The position numbers and the translations under genes are program-made. Below the pieces are notes generated by a model. It had not been told where the DNA came from. It ran no database searches and saw nothing but the letters and a program-made list of their open reading frames with translations. Shown one piece after another: positions 43,623 through 53,295 of a stretch of 64,000 nucleotides of DNA (positions are counted from its first letter, which is position 1; every line of letters starts with the position of its first letter). Source of the stretch: a bacterium (GTDB lineage Bacteria > Krumholzibacteriota > Krumholzibacteriia > LZORAL124-64-63); the NCBI GenBank assembly GCA_016719645.1, contig JADJYS010000002.1, positions 248,001 through 312,000 on the forward strand, given 5' to 3'.

Positions 43623-46448
43623 GTGGCCGGCGACGTCATCACGATCAGGGGCGCGCGCGTCCACAACCTGAAGAACCTGGACCTCGAGCTGCCGCGCCAC
43701 CGCCTGGTGGTGGTCACCGGCCCGAGCGGGTCCGGCAAGTCGTCGCTGGCCTTCGACACCCTCTACGCCGAGGGCCAGCGGCGCTACATCGAGAGCCTCT
43801 CGAGCTTCGCCCACCAGTTCCTCGACCAGCTGCCCAAGCCCGACGTCGACCGCATCGAGGGCCTGTCCCCGGCGCTGGCCATCGACCAGAAGGGGCTCGG
43901 CGCCAACCCGCGTTCGACCGTCGGCACCGTGACCGAGATCGCCAGCTACCTGCGGCTGCTCTACGCCCGCTGCGGCACGGCCCACTGCCCGGCCTGCGGC
44001 GTGCCGGCGGCCGCGCGCCCGCTGGCGGAGATCCGCGAGGCGATCGCGTCGCGGCCCGAGGGCACGCGCCTGTGGCTGCTGGCGCCGGTGGTGAGCGGGC
44101 GCAAGGGCGCGCACCGCACCCTGCTGCGGGACCTGCAGCGGCGCGGCTACGTGCGCGCGCTGATCGACGGGGAGCTGCGCGACCTGGACGACGGGGTGGA
44201 GCTCGCGGCGGGCGCCCGCCACGACATCGCGGCGGTGGTCGACGGCCTGGTCGTGCGGCCCGGCGTCGAGGCGCGGCTGAACGAGGCGCTCGCGGCCGCG
44301 GTGGAGCTGTCGGGGGGCACGGTGCTGGTGCGGGAGGGGGAGGGGCAGACGCTCTTCTCCCGCGAGGCCGCCTGCCCCGGCTGCGGCCGCGGCTTCGCGG
44401 CGCTCGAGCCGCGGCTGTTCTCCTTCAACTCGCCGGCCGGCTCGTGCCGCGTCTGCCAGGGGCTCGGCAGCCTGCCGACCATCCGCGAGGAGTCGCTGGT
44501 GCCCGACCCCGGGCTCTCGGTGGCGGGCGGCGCCGTCGAGTTCCTGCGCGGCAAGGAGAGCGGCTGGCTGTTCACGCAGGTCGAAGCCTTCGCCGCCGCG
44601 CTGGGCTTCTCGCTGCACGCGCCCTGGTCGTCGCTGCCCGCGGACGCCCGCCGCATCCTGGTGCACGGCCTGGCGCCGGCCGACGCCAAGGCCCTGCGCA
44701 AGCACGCGCACTGGGACGCCTTCCTCGCCGGCTGGCTCGGCCTGGCGCCGGAGCTGCTGCGCCGCCACCGCGAAACCAAGTCCGAGAAGGTGCGCGCCGG
44801 CATCGAGAAGCTCATGACGGCCGACGTCTGCCCCGCCTGCCGGGGCTTCCGCCTCTGCGAGGAGGCGCTGGGCGTGCGCGTCGGCGACCTGCACATCGGC
44901 GAGGCCAGCGAACTCGCCCTGAGCGACCTGGCGGCGTGGGCCGGGGGGCTGTCGTTCACCGAGCCGCTCAAGTCGGCCGTGGCGCGCCCCGTCGTGGAGC
45001 AGATCGCCTCGCGCACCGGTTTCCTCTGCGAGGTCGGGGTGGGCTACCTCTCGCTCTCGCGCGGCGTCGGCACCCTCAGCGGCGGCGAGGGCCAGCGCGT
45101 GCGCCTGGCCACGCAGGTCGGCTCGCGGCTGACGGGCGTGCTCTACGTCCTGGACGAGCCGAGCGTCGGCCTGCACCACCGCGACATCCACCGGCTCATC
45201 GGCACGCTGCAGAAGCTGCGCGACCGCGGCAACAGCGTGGTGGTGGTGGAGCACGACCTCGACGTGATGCTCGCGGCCGACCACCTCATCGACCTCGGCC
45301 CCGGCGCCGGCGAGCACGGCGGCCGCCTGGTGGCCCAGGGCACGCCCGCCGAGGTCGCCGCCTGCGCGGACAGCCAGACCGGCCGCTGGCTGGCGGGCAG
45401 GCGCGACGGCCAGCTCCCGCAACCCGTCAACGGCGGCGCCGAGCCCGACGCCTGGCTGCGCATGACCGGGCTGCGCGGCCGCAACCTGCAGGGGATCGAC
45501 CTCGCCGTGCCGCTGCGCCGCCTGACCGTCGTGACGGGCGTCTCGGGCTCCGGCAAGAGCACCGCCGTGCACGAGACGCTCTACCGGGCGCTGGCCCGCC
45601 GCCTGCACCGCGCCTCGGCCGAGCCCGGCCCCTTCGACCGGCTCACGGGCGACGAGGACCTCAAGTCGGTGGTCCTGGTGGACCAGTCGCCGATCGGCCG
45701 CTCGCCGCGTTCCACGCCCGCCACCTACAGCGGCCTGATGGGGCCCGTCCGCCGCCTCTTCGCGGCCACGTCGCTGGCGAAGGTGCGCGGCTACGGGGCC
45801 GACCGCTTCAGCTTCAACACCGGGCCCGGCCGCTGCCCGGAATGCGAGGGCGCCGGGGTGCGGCGCCTGACGATGGACTTCCTGCCGGACGTCGACGTCC
45901 CCTGCGAGGCCTGCGGCGGCCAGCGCTTCGGCCCCGAGACGCTGGAGGTCCGCTTCAAGGGCCGCAACGTGGCCGAGGTGCTGGACCTGCCCGTGGAGGA
46001 GGCGCGCGAGTTCCTGGGCAACGTGCCGGCCTGCCGCCGCATCCTGGAGGTCATGGACGGCGTGGGCCTGGGCTACCTGCGGCTGGGCCAGTCCGGCGCC
46101 ACGCTCTCGGGCGGGGAGGCGCAGCGGCTCAAGCTCTCGCGCGAGCTGGCGCGCGGCGGCCGCGGCGACAGCCTCTACATCCTGGACGAGCCGACCACGG
46201 GCCTGCACTTCTGCGACGTCGACCGCCTGCTGGACATCCTGGCGCGGCTGACCGCGAAGGGCCACACGGTGCTGGTCATCGAGCACAACCCCGAGGTCGT
46301 GCGCCGCGCCGACTGGGTCATCGACCTCGGCCCCGACGGCGGCGCCGCGGGCGGGCGGGTGCTGGCGCAGGGTCCGCTGGCGGCGGTCATGGCCTGCGCG
46401 GAGTCGCACACCGGCGCCATGCTGCGCGCGCTCGCGGGGGGCGGCTGA
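43623..46448 (+). CDS. uvrA: UvrABC excinuclease subunit A
   Basis: A 941-residue tandem ABC ATPase that recognises DNA damage with UvrB. The GTG start is preceded by GGAGG. First Walker A is GPSGSGKSS, followed by FDTLYAEGQRRYIESLS; the second is GVSGSGKST. Cys pairs of the zinc modules are visible: CPACGVP, CPGCG...CRVCQGLG, CPACRGFRLC, and CPECEGAG...CEACGGQRF. Signatures are LSGGEGQRVRLATQ and LSGGEAQRLKLSRE. DQSPIGRSPRSTPATYSG identifies the second half. Some segments differ from typical UvrA (for example FAHQFLDQLPKPDVD), so a UvrA paralogue cannot be excluded. Confidence 0.92.
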   Translation: MAGDVITIRGARVHNLKNLDLELPRHRLVVVTGPSGSGKSSLAFDTLYAEGQRRYIESLSSFAHQFLDQLPKPDVDRIEGLSPALAIDQKGLGANPRSTVGTVTEIASYLRLLYARCGTAHCPACGVPAAARPLAEIREAIASRPEGTRLWLLAPVVSGRKGAHRTLLRDLQRRGYVRALIDGELRDLDDGVELAAGARHDIAAVVDGLVVRPGVEARLNEALAAAVELSGGTVLVREGEGQTLFSREAACPGCGRGFAALEPRLFSFNSPAGSCRVCQGLGSLPTIREESLVPDPGLSVAGGAVEFLRGKESGWLFTQVEAFAAALGFSLHAPWSSLPADARRILVHGLAPADAKALRKHAHWDAFLAGWLGLAPELLRRHRETKSEKVRAGIEKLMTADVCPACRGFRLCEEALGVRVGDLHIGEASELALSDLAAWAGGLSFTEPLKSAVARPVVEQIASRTGFLCEVGVGYLSLSRGVGTLSGGEGQRVRLATQVGSRLTGVLYVLDEPSVGLHHRDIHRLIGTLQKLRDRGNSVVVVEHDLDVMLAADHLIDLGPGAGEHGGRLVAQGTPAEVAACADSQTGRWLAGRRDGQLPQPVNGGAEPDAWLRMTGLRGRNLQGIDLAVPLRRLTVVTGVSGSGKSTAVHETLYRALARRLHRASAEPGPFDRLTGDEDLKSVVLVDQSPIGRSPRSTPATYSGLMGPVRRLFAATSLAKVRGYGADRFSFNTGPGRCPECEGAGVRRLTMDFLPDVDVPCEACGGQRFGPETLEVRFKGRNVAEVLDLPVEEAREFLGNVPACRRILEVMDGVGLGYLRLGQSGATLSGGEAQRLKLSRELARGGRGDSLYILDEPTTGLHFCDVDRLLDILARLTAKGHTVLVIEHNPEVVRRADWVIDLGPDGGAAGGRVLAQGPLAAVMACAESHTGAMLRALAGGG

Positions 46449-46476
46449 GTCGCCGTCGCGGCCGGCCGTTTCGCTC

Positions 46477-46505
46477 CTGGACTTCCCGCGCGGGCCGTTT
46501 AGATT
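46477..46505 (+). promoter_or_regulatory. Weak promoter candidate for the gcv cluster
   Basis: CTGGAC (46477-46482), 17-bp spacer, TAGATT (46500-46505). The -35 is poor. The only AT-richer spot in the uvrA-gcvT gap is TTTAGATTAGG, which resembles the -10 region at 41929. I see no glycine riboswitch in this 127-bp gap. Confidence 0.33.
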
Positions 46506-46575
46506 AGGCGTGGCCGGCGCCCGCGACGCCGCCCCGATCCCGGATCCCGCCGCTCCTCTAGCTCCGGAGGACGCC

Positions 46576-47765
46576 TTGACCACGCACGACGATACGCGCA
46601 CGACGACACCCCGCTGCGGCAGACCCCCCTGACCGCCTGGCACCGCGACCACGGCGCCCGCATGGTCCCCTTCGCCGGCTTCGAGATGCCCGTGCAGTAC
46701 CGGGGCGTGCTCGCCGAGCACGCGGCGGTGCGCGAACGCGTGGGCCTGTTCGACATCACGCACATGGGCGAGATCCTGGCGAGCGGCCCGGGCGTCGAGG
46801 CCTGGCTCGACGGGCTCTGCACCAACCGCGTGGCCGGCCTGCCGGACGGCAAGGTCGTCTACACCGCGATGTGCCGGCCCGACGGCGGCGTGCTCGACGA
46901 CATGCTGATCTACCGGCTCGGCCGCGAGGACTGGATGATCGTCTGCAACGCCTCCAACCACGACAAGATCGCGGCCTGGGTCGCCGCCCGCGCCGCCGGC
47001 GCCGCCGGCGTGACGCTGGACGACGCCAGCGACCGCACCGCCATGATCGCGGTGCAGGGGCCCGAGGCCGCGGCGCTGACGTGCCGCCTCGCGGCGCTGG
47101 CCGGCAGCGCCGACGCCCTCGACGCCCTGGATTTCTACACGGCCTTCGTCCTGCCCCGCCCCGGCGGCCGCTGGATCGTCTCGCGCACCGGCTACACCGG
47201 CGAGCGCGGCTACGAGCTGTACGTGCCGAACGCCGACGCGCTCCCGCTCTGGGAGGAGCTGCTGGCCCTGGGCGGCGACCTGGGCGTCGAGCCCATCGGC
47301 CTGGCGGCGCGCGACACGCTGCGCTTCGAGCCGGCCTACTGCCTGTACGGCCACGAGCTGAGCGAGGACTGGACGCCGCTCGAGGCCGGCATCGGCTGGG
47401 CCGTGCGCCTGAAGGACCGCGAGTTCGTCGGCCGCGAGGCCCTGCAGCGCCAGAAGGACGCCGGCCTGCCGCGGCGTCTCGTCGGCCTCGAGGTGGCGGC
47501 GCCCGACGCCGCCGGCCGCGACCGCCCCGCGCCCATCGCGCGCCAGGGCGCGCCGGTGTTCTGCGGCGACGCGCCGGCGGGCTTCGTCACCAGCGGCACC
47601 AAGAGCCCGACCCTGGGGCGCTCGCTGGCCCTGGCCCTGGTCGACGCGGGGTGCGACCCCGCGCGGCTGACCGTGGAGATCCGCGACCGCCGGCACCCCG
47701 TCCGCGTGGTCCCGTACCCCTTCCTCGCGGCCCGGGTCAAGGGTGACCCGCGCGCCGCGCGCTAA
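46576..47765 (+). CDS. gcvT: Glycine cleavage system T protein (aminomethyltransferase; N-terminal frame break)
   Basis: About 396 residues. Homology is continuous in one frame from TPLRQTPLTAWHRDHGARMV (about 46608) to the stop, but that frame has no normal start before ATG 46662. TTG 46576 with CCGGAGG upstream opens in another frame (LTTHDDTRT), so one base is probably missing near 46600; ATG 46662 is the conservative start. Motifs: FAGFEMPVQYRGV, LFDITHMGE, DDMLIYRLG, SRTGYTGERGYELYV and LRFEPAYCLYGHEL. The T protein transfers the methylene to tetrahydrofolate and releases ammonia. GcvH follows 27 bp later. Confidence 0.93.
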
Positions 47766-47792
47766 GGCATCAACCGGCAGGAGGAGAACGGC

Positions 47793-48170
47793 ATGGTGGC
47801 GAGCGACCGCAAGTACACGAAGGACCACGAGTGGGTGCTGGCCGAGGGCGAGAGCGCCACGGTGGGCGTGACCGAGTACGCGGCCCACGAGCTGGGCGAC
47901 GTCGTCTTCCTGGAGCTGCCCGAGGTCGGCACCGTCGTCGCGCAGGGCGAGGCGGTCGGGACCATCGAGACCGTCAAGTCGGTCGAGGACCTCTTCAGCC
48001 CGGTGGGCGGCGAGGTCATCGCCGTCAACGAGGCGGTGCTCGACGCCCCCGAGACGGTCAACCAGGACCCGCTGGAGGCCGGCTGGCTCTTCAAGGTGCG
48101 CATCGAGGACCGGAGCGAGATGGACGAGCTGCTCTCGGCCGACGATTACGACGCCCTCATCGGAGGCTGA
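47793..48170 (+). CDS. gcvH: Glycine cleavage system H protein
   Basis: A 125-residue lipoyl carrier. The lipoylated Lys62 is in GTIETVKSVEDLFSPVGGEV. The N-terminus (KYTKDHEWVLAEGESATVGV) and C-terminus (PLEAGWLFKVRIED) match the family. GGAGGAG precedes the ATG. It shuttles the aminomethyl group between P, T and L proteins; the lipoate ligase encoded at the end of this cluster is the likely modifier. No lpd (L protein) is in the window. Confidence 0.96.
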   Translation: MVASDRKYTKDHEWVLAEGESATVGVTEYAAHELGDVVFLELPEVGTVVAQGEAVGTIETVKSVEDLFSPVGGEVIAVNEAVLDAPETVNQDPLEAGWLFKVRIEDRSEMDELLSADDYDALIGG

Positions 48171-48177
48171 GCCGCCC

Positions 48178-49527
48178 ATGCCGTACACGCCGCACACCGC
48201 AGAGGACATCCGCGAGATGCTGGACGTCCTGGGCCTCGCGACCGTCGACGACCTCTTCCGCAGCCTGCCCGCGGCCGTGCGGCCGCCGGCGGGCCTGGAC
48301 CTGCCGTCCTCGCTGTCGGAGGAGGAGGTCTGGCGCGTGATGAGCAACCTGGCCGCGCTGAACGCGGGCCAGGACGAGCTCGCCTCCTTCCTCGGCGGCG
48401 GCGTCTACGACGCCGCGATCCCCGCCGCCGTGGACGCCGTGGTCTCGCGCAGCGAGTTTCTCACGGCCTACACGCCCTACCAGCCCGAGGTCTCCCAGGG
48501 CACCCTGCAGGTCATCTACGAGTGGCAGACCTTCGTCACCCGCCTGACGGGCCTGCCGGTGGCCAACGCCAGCATGTACGACGGGTCGACGGCGCTGGTC
48601 GAGGGTGTCCGCATGGCGCTCGGCCGCACCGGCCGCGACGCCGTGGTCCTGCCCGCCGCCCTGAACCCGCGCCACCGCCGCGTCCTGGAGACGAACCTCG
48701 CGAGCGAGGGCGTGACGATCCTCACGGCGCCGATCGGGGCCGCGGGGACCACCGACCCCGCCGCGCTGCGCGCCCTGCTCGACGGCCGGGCCGGCGCGGT
48801 CGTGATCCAGAACCCCAACCACCTCGGCCTGATCGAGCCCGTCGACGCGCTGGCCGCCGCGGCGCGCGACGCCGGCGCCCTGGTCGTGGCCTCGGTCAAT
48901 CCCGTCTCGCTCTCGCTGCTCAAGACGCCCGCCGAGTACGGCGCCGCCGTGGCGACGGGCGAGGCGCAGCCCTTCGGCGTGCCCTGCGGCTGGGGCGGCC
49001 CCCTGCTGGGCTTCCTGTCCTGCAGCGACGAGCTGAAGCGGCTGATCCCCGGCCGCGTCGTCGGGCGCACGGTCGACCACGACGGCCGCGAGGGCTACGT
49101 GCTGACCCTGCAGACCCGCGAGCAGCACATCCGCCGGGAGAAGGCGACCTCGAACATCTGCTCCAACCAGGGCCTGAACATGGCGCGGGGCACCGTGTAC
49201 CTGGCCCTGCTCGGCACGGAGGGCCTGCGCGAGCTGGGCGCCGCGAACCGCGTGCGCTGCGAGGCGCTGCGCGCGATCCTGCGCGGGATCGACGGCGTGC
49301 AGCTGCCCTTCGCCGGCCCCGTCTTCAACGAGTTCGTGGTGCGCCTGCCGCGGCCGGCCCGCGAGTTCCGCGCCTTCGCGCGCGAGCAGGGCATCCTGGC
49401 GGGCATCCCGCTGGACGGCTTCGCGGGCTGCGGGGCGGGCGACCTGCTGGTCGCGGTCACCGAGCGCCGCACCGCCGACGAGATCGAACGTTACGGGAGC
49501 GCGCTGCGCGACTTCCTGGAGCAGTGA
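48178..49527 (+). CDS. gcvPA: Glycine dehydrogenase (decarboxylating) subunit 1
   Basis: A 449-residue alpha subunit of the split, two-gene P protein. Conserved stretches: YTPHTAEDIREMLDVLGL, FLTAYTPYQPEVSQGTLQVI, NASMYDGSTALVEGVRMALG, and REQHIRREKATSNICSNQGL. With subunit 2 it decarboxylates glycine and loads the aminomethyl group onto GcvH. Seven base pairs separate it from gcvH. The two-subunit form is typical of Gram-positive, thermophile and many candidate-phylum bacteria rather than E. coli. Confidence 0.97.
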   Translation: MPYTPHTAEDIREMLDVLGLATVDDLFRSLPAAVRPPAGLDLPSSLSEEEVWRVMSNLAALNAGQDELASFLGGGVYDAAIPAAVDAVVSRSEFLTAYTPYQPEVSQGTLQVIYEWQTFVTRLTGLPVANASMYDGSTALVEGVRMALGRTGRDAVVLPAALNPRHRRVLETNLASEGVTILTAPIGAAGTTDPAALRALLDGRAGAVVIQNPNHLGLIEPVDALAAAARDAGALVVASVNPVSLSLLKTPAEYGAAVATGEAQPFGVPCGWGGPLLGFLSCSDELKRLIPGRVVGRTVDHDGREGYVLTLQTREQHIRREKATSNICSNQGLNMARGTVYLALLGTEGLRELGAANRVRCEALRAILRGIDGVQLPFAGPVFNEFVVRLPRPAREFRAFAREQGILAGIPLDGFAGCGAGDLLVAVTERRTADEIERYGSALRDFLEQ

Positions 49528-49541
49528 AGGAGATGCCGAAC

Positions 49542-51047
49542 ATGAGCCACGAGCGGCAGGGCGCGACGCCCGCGCGCTGGGGCGCGGACCTGCAGACGAG
49601 TCTGTTCGCCAAGGGGCGCGCCGGCCGGCGCGCCACGACCATGCCCGCCTGGCGCGGCGACGACGTCGACACGGCGCTGCCGGCCGGCGCGCTGCGCGCG
49701 GCGCCCGCGGACCTGCCGTCGCTCTCGGAGCCGGAGGTGCTCCGCCACTACACCCTGCTGTCCAACCTGAACCACCACATCGAGCGCGGCCTGTACCCGC
49801 TGGGCAGCTGCACGATGAAGTACAACCCGCGGCTCAACGAGAAGGTGGCCGCGCTCTCCGGCTTCGCCTCGCTGCACCCCGAGCAGGACGAGGCGGACCT
49901 GCAGGGCCTGCTCTGCGCCCTGAAGCTGCTGCAGGACGCGCTCTGCGAGATCACCGGCTTCGCCGCCTGCAGCCTGCAGCCGGCCGCCGGCGCCCACGGC
50001 GAGTACCTGGGCATGCAGGTCATCCGCGCCCGCCACCTCGACCGCGGCGAGAACGGCCGCACCGAGGTGCTGATCCCCGACTCGGCCCACGGCACCAACC
50101 CCGCCTCGGTGGTCCTGACGGGCATGAAGCCCCGCACGCTGAAGTCGGGGCCCGACGGCCGGCTCGACCTGGACGCGCTGCGGGCCGCGGTCGGACCGCA
50201 GACCGCCGGCATCATGATCACCAACCCCAACACGCTGGGGCTGTTCGAGAGCGACATCGTGGAGGTGGCGCGCATCGTCCACGCGGCGGGCGGGCTGCTC
50301 TACATGGACGGCGCCAACCTCAACGCCATCCTCGGCAAGGCGAAGCCGGCGCTGATGGGCTTCGACGTCGTGCACCTGAACCTGCACAAGACCTTCTCCA
50401 CGCCCCACGGCGGCGGCGGACCCGGCGCCGGTCCCATCTGCGTGACGCAGGAGCTGGCGCGCTTCCTGCCGGCGCCGGTCATCCGCGAGGACGCGGGCGT
50501 CTACCGCCTCGACGCCTGCGCCGGCGAGTGCCGGCCGAGCGTGCACGCCTACATGGGCAACACGGGCGTCTGCCTGCGCGCCCTGACCTACATCCTGCGC
50601 CTGGGGGGCGACGGCCTGACGCGCGTCTCGGAGCGCGCGGTGCTCAACGCGAACTACCTGCGCAAGCGCCTCGAGGGCCTGCTGACGGTCGAGCACGCCG
50701 AGGGCACGCTGCACGAGTTCATCGCCACGGGCGCCGACTGGAAGGAGAAGTTCGGCGTGCGCACGCTGGACATCGCCAAGCGCATGCTCGACTACGGCAT
50801 CCACGCGCCGACGATCTACTTCCCGCTGATCGTGGACGAGGCGATCATGGTCGAGCCCACCGAGACGGAGTCCAAGGAGACCCTGGACCGCTTCGTCGAC
50901 GTCGTGGCCGCCATCCGCGCCGAGGCCGAGCGCGACCCCGACCTGCTGCGCACGGCGCCGCACACCACGCCCGTGTCGCGCCTGGACGAGGCCGCGGCCG
51001 CGCGCCGGCCCGACCTCAGCTGGCTCGGCCCCTGCAACTGCGGCTGA
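49542..51047 (+). CDS. gcvPB: Glycine dehydrogenase (decarboxylating) subunit 2
   Basis: A 501-residue beta subunit. ATG 49542 has AAGGAG nine bases upstream; ATG 49533 sits on the ribosome binding site itself and is less likely. The PLP-binding Lys283 is in HLNLHKTFSTPHGGGGPG. Other motifs: LYPLGSCTMKYNPR, GFAACSLQPAAGAHGEYLGM, DSAHGTNPASV and MVEPTETESKETLDRFVD. It lies 14 bp after gcvPA. Intact and of normal length. Confidence 0.97.
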   Translation: MSHERQGATPARWGADLQTSLFAKGRAGRRATTMPAWRGDDVDTALPAGALRAAPADLPSLSEPEVLRHYTLLSNLNHHIERGLYPLGSCTMKYNPRLNEKVAALSGFASLHPEQDEADLQGLLCALKLLQDALCEITGFAACSLQPAAGAHGEYLGMQVIRARHLDRGENGRTEVLIPDSAHGTNPASVVLTGMKPRTLKSGPDGRLDLDALRAAVGPQTAGIMITNPNTLGLFESDIVEVARIVHAAGGLLYMDGANLNAILGKAKPALMGFDVVHLNLHKTFSTPHGGGGPGAGPICVTQELARFLPAPVIREDAGVYRLDACAGECRPSVHAYMGNTGVCLRALTYILRLGGDGLTRVSERAVLNANYLRKRLEGLLTVEHAEGTLHEFIATGADWKEKFGVRTLDIAKRMLDYGIHAPTIYFPLIVDEAIMVEPTETESKETLDRFVDVVAAIRAEAERDPDLLRTAPHTTPVSRLDEAAAARRPDLSWLGPCNCG

Positions 51048-51048
51048 G

Positions 51049-51758
51049 ATGGGCCGCCTGCTCGTGATCCGCGACGGCGCGCGCCCCGGCGCCGACAACA
51101 TGGCGGCCGACGCCGAACTGCTCGCGCGCCGCGCGCCGGGCGACCCGCCCGTGCTGCGCCTGTACCGCTGGTCCCCGCCGGCGGTCTCCTACGGCTACCA
51201 CCAGGCCCCCGACGACTTCGACCGCGAGGTGATCGACCGCCGCGGCTGGGGCCTCGTGCGCCGGCCGACCGGCGGCCGCGCCATCCTGCACGCCCAGGAG
51301 CTCACCTACGCCGTCGTGGGGGACGCGCCGTCGGCGCGCTTCGGCGACGACCTGCACGCCGTCTACGCGGCGATCAACGGGGCGCTGACGGAGTTCCTGC
51401 GCCGCCTCGGCCTGTCGCCGGACATCTCGCAGGGGAGAGCCTGGCCGCGGCCCGCGGCGCCGTCTGCTTCCAGTCCGCCGGCCGCCACGAGGTGACCGTC
51501 GGCGGGCGCAAGCTCGTCGGCTCGGCGCAGCGCCGGCACCCCGACCGCTTCCTGCAGCACGGCTCGATCCTGACCGGGCCGGCCCACGTCGACCTGCTGG
51601 ACTGCCTGCGGGGGGAGGACCGCGGCCCGGCCCGCCGCGCCGCGCTGCTGGCGGCCACGACGAACCTGGGCGAACTGCTGGGGCGGGACTGCGAGGGGCC
51701 GTTCGCATCCGAACTCGAAGACCTCCTCGCCGCTGTTTTCGAAGAGCGTTTCGGCTAG
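51049..51758 (+). CDS. Lipoate-protein ligase family protein (one-base frame break)
   Basis: About 236 residues across a break. The first frame has PPAVSYGYHQ and RRPTGGRAILHAQELTYAVV, the lipoate-binding core of the LplA/LipB/BirA fold. At 51432-51435 it switches to the frame reading ESLAAARGAVCFQS, then GRHEVTVGGRKLVGSAQRR and FLQHGSIL, the family's catalytic Lys and following motif. The sequence has GGGG where GGGGG would keep DISQGESL in frame, so a homopolymer deletion is the simplest explanation. It starts 1 bp after gcvPB and is probably the ligase that lipoylates GcvH. The TAG stop lies in the left end of the palindromic element. Confidence 0.83.
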
Positions 51759-52004
51759 GGTTCTGAATCGAAGATTGTCCCTGCCCCAACGCCCTGATGC
51801 TGTTCGACTTGGACCTGCAGATGCCGCCGTGACCGGGGTGTCTGGAGGCCTCCAGCGCCAGGAGGGCGCAGGAGGCCGGAGGCCAAGCGCGCCGGGCACA
51901 CGAGGTGCCCGGCGCGCGTCCCCTGTCACGGCGGCATCTGCAGGTCCAAGTCGCATCGCATCAAGCGATTGGATAGGGACAAGCTTCGAGCCAGAACCAG
52001 CTAG
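51755..52004. repeat. 250-bp near-palindromic element between convergent genes
   Basis: Arms 51755-51833 and 51925-52004 are inverted copies, about 84% identical by hand alignment, with a perfect 29-bp inner match (51805-51833 with 51925-51953). Both ends are CTAG, and these supply the TAG stops of the + strand ligase and the - strand barrel gene. The 91-bp centre has its own symmetry: a 14-bp palindrome CTGGAGGCCTCCAG (51842-51855) and a 13-bp perfect hairpin GCGCGCCGGGCAC/GTGCCCGGCGCGC (51887-51899 with 51905-51917). It encodes no protein. It could be a MITE-like mobile element (CTAG as a possible 4-bp target duplication), a REP-type repeat or a large bidirectional terminator. Confidence 0.85.
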
Positions 52005-53269
52005 AACGCCAGCGACACGCCGGATGCCGCGGCCAGGCCCTTGGTGTCGTCGGGGATGAAGGCGCCGCGGTTCGCCACCGCCAGGTCCCAGCACAGCGGC
52101 CCCAGCGCCACGCCGAGTCCGGCCGCCGCGCGGTCGACGTCGCCGCCGAAGCCCAGGCCCAGGCGCGGCCGCAGCCAGCCGCACGGGCGCCACTCCACGC
52201 CCGCGTTCAGCTCGACGCGCCGGCCCGCGCCCGCGCGGTCGTCCAGCGGCTTCACCACGTCCACCGCCAGCAGCAGGGGGCCCAGCGTGTTGCTGGCGCC
52301 GATGCGGACCGTCGTGGGCAGGCTGCGCGCGTAGGGGGCCGCCGCCGCGACCGTCTTCTCGTCGACGATGCGGTCCGCGGGCTCGTCGGTGTCCAGAGCG
52401 AGCGAGTCGACCGTCGCCCGCCACGTCGTGCGCTCGACGTCCTGGTCCCACTCGATGCGGCTGGCGGCGTTGCTGACCGCCAGGCCGACGACCCAGCCGC
52501 GCGGCGCCTGCAGCGCCAGCCCGGCGTCCACCGCGTAGCCGGTCCCGCCGCGCGACGTGAGGTAGGAGGCGCTCGCCTCGCCCCGCACCTCGGTCATGGT
52601 GGCGACGATGCCGCCGCTCGCCGCTTCGACGCGCAGGTCGTAGAGGCCGTGCAGGTAGCGGGCGTTGACGCCGGCCGACAGGCGCACGGCCCGGCTGGTC
52701 AGCAGCGGCGCCGCGAACGACAGGGTGCCGGAGGCCAGCGCGAAGCCCTCGCCGTCGGTGTCGCCGAAGTCGAAGCTCTCGTCGATCTCGTTGCCCATCA
52801 GGATCAGGTCGAAGAAATCCTTGTCCAGCGTGCCGGTGCCCCCGGCGAGACCCTGCAGGCTCAGCGCCACCGGGCCCACGCAGACGCCCAGGGCCGAAGC
52901 GCGCACGTCGGCGTTCAGCATGAAGCCCTCGTCCGGGATGTCGTCGAGCAGCCGCTGCTTGTCGGCCGCGTTCAGCGTCGCGCCGGAGATCTCGTTGTAA
53001 CGCTCCAGGGAGAAGGCGTTGTTGTTGAGGTCCATCGCGACCGCGGCCAGGCCGACCTCCACGCCGTGGGGGCGGCGCAGCGCGAGGTTCGCGGGGTTCC
53101 AGCCGACGGCGTCGAGTCCCCGCGCCGCGGCCGTGTAGGCCCCGGCCAGGCCCATGGCGCGCACCTGTCCCTGGGCGGCGGCCGGCGCCGCGGGCAGCGT
53201 CGCCAGCAGCGCCGCCAGCAGCGCGGCGCCGACGGACGTTCGCCGGGCATCGATTCTTCGGGCGGTCAT
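52001..53269 (-). CDS. Outer-membrane beta-barrel protein, DUF5723-like
   Basis: 422 residues. ATG 53269 has GGAGG seven bases upstream on its strand; an alternative ATG at 53299 overlaps the previous stop. Signal peptide 1-32 with cleavage AAA before Gln33. The N-terminus of the mature protein, AMGLAGAYTAAARGLDAVGW then NPANLAL and later FSLERYNEISGATLNAADKQ, matches the DUF5723/PorV-like barrels of FCB bacteria. Amphipathic strands run to a terminal Phe (GVSLAF), as in outer-membrane proteins. Its function is unknown. It follows the large lipoprotein gene by 26 bp and ends within the palindromic element. Confidence 0.78.
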   Translation of the reverse strand: MTARRIDARRTSVGAALLAALLATLPAAPAAAQGQVRAMGLAGAYTAAARGLDAVGWNPANLALRRPHGVEVGLAAVAMDLNNNAFSLERYNEISGATLNAADKQRLLDDIPDEGFMLNADVRASALGVCVGPVALSLQGLAGGTGTLDKDFFDLILMGNEIDESFDFGDTDGEGFALASGTLSFAAPLLTSRAVRLSAGVNARYLHGLYDLRVEAASGGIVATMTEVRGEASASYLTSRGGTGYAVDAGLALQAPRGWVVGLAVSNAASRIEWDQDVERTTWRATVDSLALDTDEPADRIVDEKTVAAAAPYARSLPTTVRIGASNTLGPLLLAVDVVKPLDDRAGAGRRVELNAGVEWRPCGWLRPRLGLGFGGDVDRAAAGLGVALGPLCWDLAVANRGAFIPDDTKGLAAASGVSLAF

Positions 53270-53295
53270 CGGTCGCCTCCGGGGCGTGCGGGTCC

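Noticed and set aside
42872..46507. A 1211-residue frame fusing the cyclophilin to a long Arg/Pro/Ala-rich tail
   Set aside because: The tail is an out-of-frame reading of uvrA, whose own frame has all family motifs. The long frame is a product of high GC and a probable indel at the cyclophilin end.
46449..46575. Glycine riboswitch ahead of gcvT
   Set aside because: The 127-bp gap shows neither of the tandem aptamer cores expected.
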